A program made the position numbers and the translations under genes. From the NCBI GenBank assembly GCA_023415895.1, contig JAEZJA010000279.1, forward strand, positions 1 to 6,400: a DNA stretch of 6,400 nt. The letters are read 5' to 3'. Each line of letters starts with the position of its first letter. The first letter of the stretch is position 1. Below are positions 1 to 6,131 of this stretch, in pieces. The DNA comes from Bacillota bacterium. Lineage in GTDB: Bacteria; Bacillota; Clostridia; Oscillospirales; Acutalibacteraceae. The notes beneath the pieces were generated by a model. The model saw only the letters and a list, made by a program, of their open reading frames with translations, did not search any database and was not told the origin of the DNA.

Positions 1-683
1 CTCCAATCCACCCTGAACACCAGCAGATACAGGAATACCTCCAAGAGGAGGGCAGCGGCGACATCAATGATGGAATGCTGCTTTATAAAGCAAGTTGAAG
101 CGCAGACAAGAATGGTAGCCACCAGAGAGGCTATTTTCCAACCCTTACGATGGCGGAACAGCTTGGATTTGCATAGGCCGATATGAACAGCCATCTGATT
201 GAGCACATGGATGCTCGGACAACAGTTGGTGTTGGTGTCGTTGGCATAGATCGTGTTGCGCACCGCATGACTGAAAAAGTCGGTTTCGGTGATGATGGGG
301 CGCAGAGGCTGTCCGTGCGGGAAAATCAGATAAACGAGCAACGCTACCGCCATGCCCAAATACAGCAGCATGATCGTGCGTATGAAGTCGAGTCGGTCAT
401 GAAAAAACAGGGCAATCAGCACGAAGGCGATGAGGGGAAACCACAGCACATAGGGAATTACAAATACAGGCAGGAAGGGGATCGCCTGGTCGAGGCCGCA
501 ACTGATCCAGTGACGGGGAACCACAAATTTTTCCAGCAATCCGAACAGACCGGCCAGTATTAGATAGCCCAGAAAGAAGACAATGTGCCAATATTTTTGA
601 ATCAAGAGGCGCCGCCCCTCCCGCGTATGTAAGTCGCGCAGCTCTGCGGCGACAAGGGTCGTAAACTCCGAGCGTAAAGGCAA
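1..683 (-). CDS. PAP2-superfamily membrane phosphatase (C-terminus cut by window edge)
   Basis: An open frame of 227 codons runs off the left edge, so the C-terminus is not visible. A polar N-terminus (about 1-30) is followed by hydrophobic segments near 33-50, 68-95, 103-121, 184-200 and 207-224, which indicates a polytopic membrane protein. The three phosphatase motifs are in order: GQPLRP (124-129, motif 1), CPSIH (155-159, with S157 and H159, motif 2), and S196...H203...D207 with the spacing S-x6-H-x3-D (motif 3, with Thr instead of the usual Arg after the Ser). Family knowledge: such enzymes hydrolyse lipid phosphates or pyrophosphates through a phospho-histidine. The substrate cannot be read from sequence. 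I chose the TTG at 683 because AGGAGG lies 7 nt upstream. An in-frame ATG at 719 lies inside the HD gene and has no clear ribosome binding site. The gene starts 16 nt after the HD gene stop, so the two are probably cotranscribed. Confidence 0.85.
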   Translation of the reverse strand, partial: MPLRSEFTTLVAAELRDLHTREGRRLLIQKYWHIVFFLGYLILAGLFGLLEKFVVPRHWISCGLDQAIPFLPVFVIPYVLWFPLIAFVLIALFFHDRLDFIRTIMLLYLGMAVALLVYLIFPHGQPLRPIITETDFFSHAVRNTIYANDTNTNCCPSIHVLNQMAVHIGLCKSKLFRHRKGWKIASLVATILVCASTCFIKQHSIIDVAAALLLEVFLYLLVFRVDW

Positions 684-690
684 TGTGGCA

Positions 691-696
691 CCTCCT
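691..696 (-). promoter_or_regulatory. Ribosome binding site of the PAP2 gene
   Basis: A full AGGAGG sits 7 nt before TTG 683. It lies just past the HD stop codon (702-700) and decides the start in favour of TTG over the upstream in-frame ATG at 719. Confidence 0.75.
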
Positions 697-699
697 ATG

Positions 700-1200
700 T
701 TAATCGAGCTTTCCGTCATGCGCCCGTAGCAGCATTCTATACGGATTGCTCACGTCGAGTGTTTCAAGCAATGAACAGTATTTGTCGGCTAGCGTGACCA
801 GCCAGGCTTCCCTGCAAGCCGGAAAGCGGGGCGTCAGCGGCCACATATGTTTTAAAATGATATCGCACTCCACACGGCCTAGGCAAAAACGCGTCTGTGC
901 ATTGAACAGCGCTTTGTGCGGATGGGTAAAGCCGTGCAGCCGGTGGGATTTGTCGGGAATATGCCAGTCATAGAGATAGAAATCGTGCAGCAGCGCACCG
1001 CGGATGAGGGCTCCATGATCGCAGGATATGCCTAGTTTGCGGCTGAGCAGGAAGCTGTAATAGGACACGGCGATACTATGCTGCAGCGTGGAGACGTCGC
1101 CATGCTGAATAAACGCCTTCATGCCCCACACGTCGGGATGTTGCAGAAGGGGCTCCACGGTTTGCTTGAAAAAAGTGAAATCCTCGGCGCTCAGCATCAT
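700..1200 (-). CDS. Small HD-domain phosphohydrolase
   Basis: A 166-residue soluble protein with an HD metal-binding fold. The candidate ligands are H41 (in LQHS), the H72-D73 doublet (LLHDFYLYDWH), further histidines H93/H95 (FTHPHKA) and H118 (LKHMWPLTP), and D139 (ADKY). This is the H...HD...D layout with extra histidines, as seen in HD phosphohydrolases that bind two or more metals. There is no GYP motif and no RelA/SpoT synthetase domain, so a c-di-GMP or ppGpp enzyme is not supported. The protein resembles uncharacterised HD proteins of Clostridia; the substrate is unknown. The start is ATG 1200 or the adjacent ATG 1197. The AGGA at 1208-1205 lies 4 nt from the first and 7 nt from the second, so the second may be the one used. 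The gene has its own promoter (1281-1253) and is followed closely by the PAP2 gene. Confidence 0.85.
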   Translation of the reverse strand: MMLSAEDFTFFKQTVEPLLQHPDVWGMKAFIQHGDVSTLQHSIAVSYYSFLLSRKLGISCDHGALIRGALLHDFYLYDWHIPDKSHRLHGFTHPHKALFNAQTRFCLGRVECDIILKHMWPLTPRFPACREAWLVTLADKYCSLLETLDVSNPYRMLLRAHDGKLD

Positions 1201-1252
1201 GAAATCCTTTCTGTCACCGTCGTGTGCATTTGTCTGTGTTGACTATGGCTTT

Positions 1253-1281
1253 ATTATAGACGCGCCCAATCGGGAAATCAA
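1253..1281 (-). promoter_or_regulatory. Sigma-A-type promoter for the HD-PAP2 unit
   Basis: On the minus strand, TTGATT (1281-1276) is followed after exactly 17 nt by TATAAT (1258-1253), a perfect -10 box with a 4/6 match in the -35 box. The start of transcription would be near 1246, giving a leader of about 45 nt before the HD gene. It lies in the 114-nt gap after pheA. The gap has no convincing terminator, so read-through from pheA is also possible. Confidence 0.75.
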
Positions 1282-1290
1282 CCGAATCCT

Positions 1291-1314
1291 CCAATTCTAA
1301 GAAGTTCTTAAGAA
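1291..1314 (-). other. AT-rich tandem dyads after pheA
   Basis: Immediately after the pheA stop are two small dyads in tandem: TTCTTAAGAA (1305-1314, perfect 10-bp palindrome) and TTCTAAGAA (1295-1303, 9-bp palindrome). They could fold into a weak bulged hairpin, but no T-run follows, so it is not a convincing terminator. They lie just upstream of the -35 box of the HD promoter, so a regulator site is possible but unproven. Confidence 0.3.
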
Positions 1315-2466
1315 TCAATGAAAGGAATTCCACTCTGTGTAGTTGCCTAGGAAAGTAAAAACAGGCAGCTCCTCCGACAGGGTGCACAACATATCTTGGG
1401 TGGATTTATCCCTCAGGGAACCTTCAAAATCAAGATAAAACAAATATTCAAACCGTCCCCCATGTGTGGGGCGGCTTTCCAGCTTGGTCAGGTTGAGGCC
1501 GGCCATCGCAAAACGGGAGAGGATGCGATAGAGCGAGCCCGTGACGTGGGGCAGTGTAAAGATCAGACTGATCTTGTTGGCTTGCGGCGAAAGCACGGGC
1601 TGGCGTGAAATGGCGATAAAGCGGGTGCTGTTGGTGTCTTCTGTCTGAATCGTACTATCCAGAATTTCCAACCCATACAGTTCGGCCGCTTTTTCAGAGG
1701 CAATGGCGGCAATGGTATGGTCGCCTGACGCGGCAACCATCCGGGCGGCGGCGGCTGTGTTGGCAAACTCCTTTGCCTGCAGCCCGCGGGAGGTAAGATA
1801 ATCGGCACACTGTTCAAGAGCCTGCCAGTGGGAATAGACGGTGGTCACGGCATCTGACTGGGTGCCGGGCAGAGCAACCAGACAGTGATTGACAGCCACC
1901 TGCGCCGCTGCCGCAATGGTGAACCGGTAGTTCATCACGAGATCGTAGACCTCTGTCACCGAACCGGCATAGGAGTTTTCAATTGGCAGGATACCGTAAT
2001 CGGCTTCGTCCTTTGCAATGCTGGCAAAGACATCGGCAAAAGACTCGACAAAACGCGGATGAGCACCCGGAAACAGGCGGTCGGCCGCTTCATGCGAGTA
2101 GGCACCCGCCGTCCCTTGGCACACGAGGCGTGCTTTTGTTGGCGGCAGCAGCTCTTTTTCTGCGTTGCGCAGCTGCGCGCGCAGCGCTTCGCCTGCCTGC
2201 ATGCGGTGATGCTGCAGCGAACGGGAGGCATCCATTATGGTGGAGTACACGAGGGCCGCGGCACTGCCGTAATGCTCGCCGCATTGTTCGGCGACGGTGC
2301 GTACTCGTTCAAGGATTTGCTGTTCCCGTTGCTCGTTGAGTATGGGCAGTCCGTGCGCCGTTTTATAATCCGCCACCTGCAGCGAACAGTCCATGCGGCG
2401 GCAAAGCAGCGTCAGCAGCTGCTCATCAATGGTGTCGATTTCCTTGCGAACTTCCGAAAGCTCCAT
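1315..2466 (-). CDS. pheA: Bifunctional chorismate mutase/prephenate dehydratase (P-protein)
   Basis: Cytoplasmic enzyme of 383 residues that converts chorismate to prephenate and then to phenylpyruvate, the phenylalanine branch. Residues 1-90 are an AroQ-type chorismate mutase: R7, R24, K35, R47-E48, S81 and Q85 line up with the E. coli active site (R11, R28, K39, R51-E52, S84, Q88). N44 stands where E. coli has D48. Residues about 113-287 are prephenate dehydratase: QGTAGAYSH start (117-125), ILPIENS (159-165) and the catalytic TRF triad (281-283). Residues about 297-378 are an ACT domain with the ESRP phenylalanine-binding motif (330-333); the usual GALV-type motif reads GSLY (310-313). 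Feedback inhibition by phenylalanine is therefore expected. The start is constrained: an in-frame TAG lies 21 nt upstream with no other start codon between. The ribosome binding site is weak (GGA 7-9 nt before ATG, AAGGA 13-17 nt before). The gene lies 229 nt after aroC, the largest gap of the operon. Confidence 0.95.
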   Translation of the reverse strand: MELSEVRKEIDTIDEQLLTLLCRRMDCSLQVADYKTAHGLPILNEQREQQILERVRTVAEQCGEHYGSAAALVYSTIMDASRSLQHHRMQAGEALRAQLRNAEKELLPPTKARLVCQGTAGAYSHEAADRLFPGAHPRFVESFADVFASIAKDEADYGILPIENSYAGSVTEVYDLVMNYRFTIAAAAQVAVNHCLVALPGTQSDAVTTVYSHWQALEQCADYLTSRGLQAKEFANTAAAARMVAASGDHTIAAIASEKAAELYGLEILDSTIQTEDTNSTRFIAISRQPVLSPQANKISLIFTLPHVTGSLYRILSRFAMAGLNLTKLESRPTHGGRFEYLFYLDFEGSLRDKSTQDMLCTLSEELPVFTFLGNYTEWNSFH

Positions 2467-2499
2467 GTGAAATCCGTATCCTTTCTAGGCTGATGAAAG

Positions 2500-2636
2500 C
2501 CTTCCCCTGGAGGGGAAGGTGGGCGGCGAATGCCGCTCGGATGAGGTGTTATTTCAATGGGTATTCTGCAATGATGAACTTTTTTGTAGCCATTCTGTTC
2601 AGTCACCTGGGGCGGCAGTTTCCCCATAAGGGGAAG
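2500..2636. repeat. MITE-like palindromic intergenic repeat
   Basis: A 137-bp element with imperfect inverted ends, each end itself a hairpin. Plus strand, left end: CCTTCCCC-TGGA-GGGGAAGG (2500-2519, perfect 8-bp stem), then a second stem GCGGC-GAAT-GCCGC (2523-2536), then CGGATGAGG (2538-2546). Right end: TTCCCC-ATAA-GGGGAA (2620-2635, 6-bp stem). Read inwards from both ends, the arms remain alignable for about 45 bp with mismatches. The centre (about 2547-2590) is AT-rich and has no gene. This layout, with its GGATGAGG tail, resembles short non-coding repeats scattered between genes in many Bacillota genomes. No clear target-site duplication is visible. It fills most of the aroC-pheA gap and contributes to the distance between them. 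Confidence 0.7.
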
Positions 2637-2648
2637 TCGTATGGCTGT

Positions 2649-2678
2649 AAAACCACTCATAAACTGTATGAGTGGTTT
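2649..2678 (-). terminator. Perfect hairpin after aroC, possible intrinsic terminator
   Basis: A 12-bp perfect stem (AAACCACTCATA at 2650-2661 pairing with 2667-2678) with a 5-nt loop begins 17 nt after the aroC stop. Reading the minus strand, the 3' arm ends in GGTTTT followed by ACAGCC, so the U-run is only four bases and partly in the stem. It looks like a terminator or partial attenuator after aroC. It could equally act as an RNA-stabilising 3' hairpin. The plus-strand reading has a similarly poor tail (TTTATTTCC). Confidence 0.5.
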
Positions 2679-2695
2679 ATTTCCACCGCAGACGG

Positions 2696-3784
2696 CTATG
2701 CCTTTTCGCTTTCCAGAATATCCAGCAATGTCAGCGCTGTCATGGCCTCGAGTACGGGCAGCGCACGCGGAACAATACAGGGGTCATGCCGCCCTTTGAT
2801 GTTTAGGGTGGCCGGCTGCCCGCTGATCAGATCAATCGTTTGCTGCGACTTGGAGATGGAGGATGTAGGCTTGACCGCCGCCCGCATCACCAGAGGCATG
2901 CCGTTGGTGATTCCTCCGAGCAGTCCGCCGTTGTGATTGGACGTTGTGACAACCTCGCCATGTTGGTCATAAGCATAAGGGTCGTTGGCCTGACTGCCGC
3001 GCAGCGAGGCAAAACCAAAGCCCTCACCAAATTCCAAGCCCTTAATTGCCGGGACCCCAAAGAGCGCGGCGGCCAATCGATTTTCAATGCCGTCGAACAT
3101 GGGGGAGCCTATTCCGGCAGGCAGACCGACGGCGGCAATTTCAACAATTCCCCCTACGCTGTCCAATTGCATACGCGCTGCTTCAACCTGATCGCGCATG
3201 GACTGCTCCACTGCGGGGTTGAGCAGCGAAAAGGGGCGTGCGGCCAGAGCTTCGAGCTGCTCGGCCGTGATGGCCATCGTATCAAGTGTATTGTCACGCA
3301 CACCGTGGATTTCCAGAATGTGTCCGCCCACGTGGATTCCGCGGCGGCGGAGAATTTGACGGCAGACAGTGCCGGCAAAAACGATCGGCGCTGTCAGGCG
3401 GCCGCTGAAATGTCCTCCGCCCCGCGGATCGTTATAGCCGTTGTAGCGTATATGGCCGGTATAATCCGCATGTCCCGGTCGGGGCATGCGCTCCAGTCCG
3501 CTGTAATCGCCCGAGCGGGTGTTTTCGTTGGTGATGAGCATGGTCAGCGGCGCACCGGTGGTACGGTCGTTATATAGCCCCGAAACCACGCGGGGAGTGT
3601 CGCTTTCCTTGCGTGTTGTGGATGTCTTGTCCCTGCCCGGAGCGCGGCGCGCCATCTGCAGGGCAATTTCCTCCCAATCGATCAGTTCGCCCGACGGCAG
3701 CCCGTCGAGTACGCAGCCAATGGCTTCGCCGTGACTTTCCCCGAACACCGAGCATTTGACGCGCATTCCGATACTAGAGGCCAT
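2696..3784 (-). CDS. aroC: Chorismate synthase
   Basis: A 362-residue FMN-dependent cytoplasmic enzyme that removes phosphate from EPSP (5-enolpyruvylshikimate-3-phosphate) to make chorismate, the branch point for aromatic amino acids. Family signatures: FGESHG (14-19, with H18), RPGHAD (102-107, with H105; H18 and H105 match the two catalytic His of the family), DPRGGGHFSGR (119-129), SNHNGGLLGGITNG (282-295, flavin/substrate region) and GRHDPCIVPRA (331-341). The length is normal for the family. I chose ATG 3784, 25 codons inside the longest open frame (which begins at 3859 within aroA), because GGAGG lies 8 nt upstream and the family N-terminus follows directly. ATG 3766, just before the RVKCSVFGESHG stretch, is a less likely alternative. 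The gene overlaps the end of aroA by 11 nt, which suggests translational coupling. Confidence 0.95.
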   Translation of the reverse strand: MASSIGMRVKCSVFGESHGEAIGCVLDGLPSGELIDWEEIALQMARRAPGRDKTSTTRKESDTPRVVSGLYNDRTTGAPLTMLITNENTRSGDYSGLERMPRPGHADYTGHIRYNGYNDPRGGGHFSGRLTAPIVFAGTVCRQILRRRGIHVGGHILEIHGVRDNTLDTMAITAEQLEALAARPFSLLNPAVEQSMRDQVEAARMQLDSVGGIVEIAAVGLPAGIGSPMFDGIENRLAAALFGVPAIKGLEFGEGFGFASLRGSQANDPYAYDQHGEVVTTSNHNGGLLGGITNGMPLVMRAAVKPTSSISKSQQTIDLISGQPATLNIKGRHDPCIVPRALPVLEAMTALTLLDILESEKA

Positions 3785-5039
3785 ATGCCTCACCTCCGCA
3801 AATTTTATACTCCTCAAAAAAGCCTGGCCAACTTTTTGCCACGCTTTCCGCATCTTCAATAACCACGGGCTGTTCGCAGCCGAGGGCCGCGACGGCCATA
3901 CTCATCACGATGCGATGGTCGTGATAGCCGGGAACCGTGACACCGCCGCGCAGCGTCGTCCTTCCTCGGATGACCAGACCGTCGGTATTCTCTGTGATAT
4001 CCGCACCCAACAGGCGCAGGCAGTGGGTGATGGCCGCCAGCCGATCGCTTTCCTTGAGGCGCAGCCGTGCCGCGCCCGTAATGGTTGTCTGGCCTTGGGC
4101 CAGCGAGGCAACCACTGCCAGAATGGGAACCAGGTCGGGAATTTGAGTTGCATCGATAGCGATGCCGCGCAACGAGGAGCGTCGGCACACAAATCCAGAC
4201 GGTGTATCGTCGAGCTTGCCGCCGAACTGCCGCAACAGATCAACGATTGCCCGGTCCCCTTGCGGAGAGCGGCGGTTGAGCCCGGTCACGGTTATTTCGC
4301 CGCCCAGCACGCCCATCGCCAGCAAAAAGGCGGCCTGTGACCAGTCGCCTTCGACGGTGTAAGTATGGGGCTTGGGTAATTGCCCGCCCGGTATCTGCCA
4401 TCCGGTTGGGGTGGGGTGAATCATCACCCCACCCTGCCGCAGCGCGTCGATTGTCATGTCCACATAGGCTGCGGATTCGAGCGGGGAGGTGAGCACAATG
4501 TTGCTGTCGCCATCGCACATAGGTAGCGCAAAGAGCAGACCTGAGATAAACTGGCTGGACACATCCCCGGGAAGTTCGTATCGGCCCGCGGTCAGCTGCC
4601 CTTGTATATGAAGCGGCAGCCCACCCCTCGTCGTTAAGGTGATGCCGTGGGCAGGAAGGCAGTCACGATAAACACCGAGCGGGCGCTCGGGAAGCCGTCC
4701 GCTGCCGGTGAAGGTGCAGGAAATCCCTTTGGCGGCGAAGACAGGCACGAGAAAACGAAGCGTCGAGCCGCTTTCCAGGCAATTGACCACAAGAGGGGAA
4801 ACGTTGGCCGCCATCGGCACGGAAAAGAGATGGGCGGTATCGTCCTCATGGCGCACAGCGATGCCCAGTCCCCTTATCGCTCCGATGGTGGCGCGCATAT
4901 CGTCCGAATCGTTGATGCCGTGTACGCAGCCCTCTCCCGCCAAAGCGGCGCAGATGAGTGCACGGTGAGCGGCGGATTTGGAGGGCGGGGCAGCGATCGT
5001 CCCGGCAATGGACGAGCAAGCGACAGTAATGTTGCTCAT
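3774..5039 (-). CDS. aroA: 3-phosphoshikimate 1-carboxyvinyltransferase (EPSP synthase)
   Basis: A 421-residue cytoplasmic enzyme that joins phosphoenolpyruvate to shikimate-3-phosphate, releasing phosphate and EPSP, the AroC substrate. Visible active-site elements, with E. coli numbers in brackets: PPSKSAAHRAL with K21 (K22) and R26 (R27); the loop ESGSTLRF (89-96) with R95 (R100); RLPERPLG (115-122) with R119 (R124); SSQF (161-164); PDLVPI with D302 (D313); RLKESDR (327-333) with E330 (E341) and R333 (R344); YHDHR with R376 (R386); AKSWPGFF with K402 (K411). All key charged residues are present, so the enzyme should be active. The loop differs from the E. coli GNAGTAMRP form: Ser for T97 and Phe for P101, positions known to affect glyphosate sensitivity. 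ATG 5039 is preceded by GGAGGA with 9 nt spacing. It lies 39 nt after aroB and overlaps aroC by 11 nt. Confidence 0.95.
   Translation of the reverse strand: MSNITVACSSIAGTIAAPPSKSAAHRALICAALAGEGCVHGINDSDDMRATIGAIRGLGIAVRHEDDTAHLFSVPMAANVSPLVVNCLESGSTLRFLVPVFAAKGISCTFTGSGRLPERPLGVYRDCLPAHGITLTTRGGLPLHIQGQLTAGRYELPGDVSSQFISGLLFALPMCDGDSNIVLTSPLESAAYVDMTIDALRQGGVMIHPTPTGWQIPGGQLPKPHTYTVEGDWSQAAFLLAMGVLGGEITVTGLNRRSPQGDRAIVDLLRQFGGKLDDTPSGFVCRRSSLRGIAIDATQIPDLVPILAVVASLAQGQTTITGAARLRLKESDRLAAITHCLRLLGADITENTDGLVIRGRTTLRGGVTVPGYHDHRIVMSMAVAALGCEQPVVIEDAESVAKSWPGFFEEYKICGGEAYGL
3793..3797 (-). promoter_or_regulatory. Ribosome binding site of aroC
   Basis: GGAGG lies 8 nt before ATG 3784, inside the last codons of aroA. 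It decides the aroC start against the longer frame opening at 3859. Confidence 0.8.
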
Positions 5040-5052
5040 AAAAGGTATTCCT

Positions 5053-5076
5053 CCGTCAAAAGATGGCCGTCAAAAG
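5053..5076. repeat. Short direct repeat at the aroA ribosome binding site
   Basis: The 10-mer CCGTCAAAAG (plus strand) occurs at 5053-5062 and again at 5067-5076, a 14-nt period, in the 39-nt aroB-aroA gap. On the coding strand it reads CTTTTGACGG twice, and the second copy runs into the aroA GGAGG. A small slippage duplication is the simplest explanation. Confidence 0.7.
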
Positions 5077-5078
5077 GA

Positions 5079-6131
5079 TTATGCTTCAGCCATACCGAAA
5101 AATTCAGGCAGGTTGCGCATGGCACAAGGGTACACGAAGGCATGGCCGATGTCCTTGAGCACAACCAGATCAATCTGACTGCCCGTGCGCTTTTTATCCA
5201 TTGTGACATTGGAGAGGTAAGCGGCAAGCGGCGCGGGATCGGACACCGGCAGCCCCACTTTTTCGAGCAGGGCGGTCAGCCGGGCCGTCGTTCCGGGGGC
5301 GGTCAGACCTTGCTGTTCCGAAGCCGCGGTAATACCGGCCATGCCCACCGCCACCGCACAGCCGTGGGTCAGTCCCTGATAATGGTAATATTTCTCGAGC
5401 GCGTGGCCGAGCGTGTGGCCGAAGTTGAGCAGCTTGCGCTCGCCCGCTTCCTTTTCATCCCGTTCCACCACGTCGCGTTTGATCTCCATGCAGCGCGTGA
5501 TCGCCTGTTGGAAATCAAAACAATCGCCTTCAAGCTGCTCAAACAGCTTGAAATCTTTAATGCAGGCGGTTTTGATCACTTCGGCGAGTCCATCAATGGT
5601 AAAGGCAGGACTCAGCGTATGGAGGGTGTCGGTGTCTGCCAACACCCGCACCGGCTGCCAGAAGGCACCCACGAGGTTTTTGCCTTGGGGAATATCCACT
5701 CCCGTTTTGCCGCCGACCGAAGAATCCACCTGTGCCAGCAGGGAGGTGGGCATTTGCACAAAATCAATGCCTCGAAGCCAGGTGGCGGCCGCAAAGCCGG
5801 TCATATCGCCCGTCACGCCCCCGCCCAGAGCCACCAGCAGGTCTTTCCGCGTAAAGCCCGCGGCGGCAAGACGGGCGTAAATCTCCGAAATCCGGTCAAG
5901 GCGTTTGCTCTCCTCTCCCGCGGGGAAAACATAGAGTCCGGTTTCATATCCCGCCGTATCGAGTGAGGCAGCGACCTCCTTGGCATAGAGCGGCGCGACA
6001 TTGGAATCCGAGACAATCAGCGCTTTTTGCCCGCCGTTAACCTCGCGGGCGAGGGGGCCGGCAGAAAAACGCAGGCGTTCCCCGACGAAAATATCATAGG
6101 GCCGCGCTGTTTTTACCGTTATGGTGGTCAA
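5079..6131 (-). CDS. aroB: 3-dehydroquinate synthase
   Basis: A 350-residue cytoplasmic enzyme that uses NAD and a divalent metal (Zn or Co) to cyclise DAHP to 3-dehydroquinate, the second step of the shikimate pathway. Visible: the N-terminal NAD-binding half with PAGEESK (70-76) and GGGVTGD (103-109); QMPTSLLAQVDSSVGGKTG (126-144) with K142; NLVGAFWQP (152-160); metal ligands E184 (GLAEVIK), H239 (NFGHTLGHA) and H256 (LTHG); and K313-K314/R315 in MDKKRTG near the C-terminus. The length is normal. The start is TTG 6131: no ATG or GTG is available near the family N-terminus, and an in-frame TGA lies just upstream. The TTG overlaps the tyrA stop as TTGA. The nearest Shine-Dalgarno, AAAGGA (6149-6144), is 12 nt away, rather long, so initiation probably relies on coupling to tyrA translation. 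Confidence 0.95.
   Translation of the reverse strand: MTTITVKTARPYDIFVGERLRFSAGPLAREVNGGQKALIVSDSNVAPLYAKEVAASLDTAGYETGLYVFPAGEESKRLDRISEIYARLAAAGFTRKDLLVALGGGVTGDMTGFAAATWLRGIDFVQMPTSLLAQVDSSVGGKTGVDIPQGKNLVGAFWQPVRVLADTDTLHTLSPAFTIDGLAEVIKTACIKDFKLFEQLEGDCFDFQQAITRCMEIKRDVVERDEKEAGERKLLNFGHTLGHALEKYYHYQGLTHGCAVAVGMAGITAASEQQGLTAPGTTARLTALLEKVGLPVSDPAPLAAYLSNVTMDKKRTGSQIDLVVLKDIGHAFVYPCAMRNLPEFFGMAEA

Noticed and set aside
183..563. 126-codon plus-strand open frame opposite the PAP2 gene
   Set aside because: The minus-strand frame carries three ordered PAP2 motifs and membrane segments; the plus-strand product is a low-complexity polar sequence.
1245..1283. 12-codon mini-frame (TTG near 1281) after a GGAGG in the pheA-HD gap
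   Set aside because: It coincides with the -35 to -10 promoter region and would exist only in read-through RNA; probably chance.
1885..2493. 202-codon plus-strand open frame opposite pheA
   Set aside because: Opposite the clear PheA coding frame, with no family resemblance.
2412..2660. 82-codon minus-strand frame through the aroC-pheA gap as a leader peptide for pheA
   Set aside because: It is translated repeat sequence, begins inside the hairpin, runs into pheA out of frame, and has no run of Phe codons.
2467..2695. T-box or other riboswitch controlling pheA
   Set aside because: I see no T-box sequence or other recognisable riboswitch core; the structure present is explained by the hairpin and the palindromic repeat.
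2840..3577. 245-codon open frame on the plus strand antisense to aroC
   Set aside because: No domain resemblance and fully opposite a well-supported gene; the same kind of shadow.
4647..5966. 439-codon open frame on the plus strand antisense to aroA and aroB
   Set aside because: It lies wholly opposite two clear enzyme genes, has no recognisable domain, and spans their intergenic gap. It is a by-product of GC-rich codon use.
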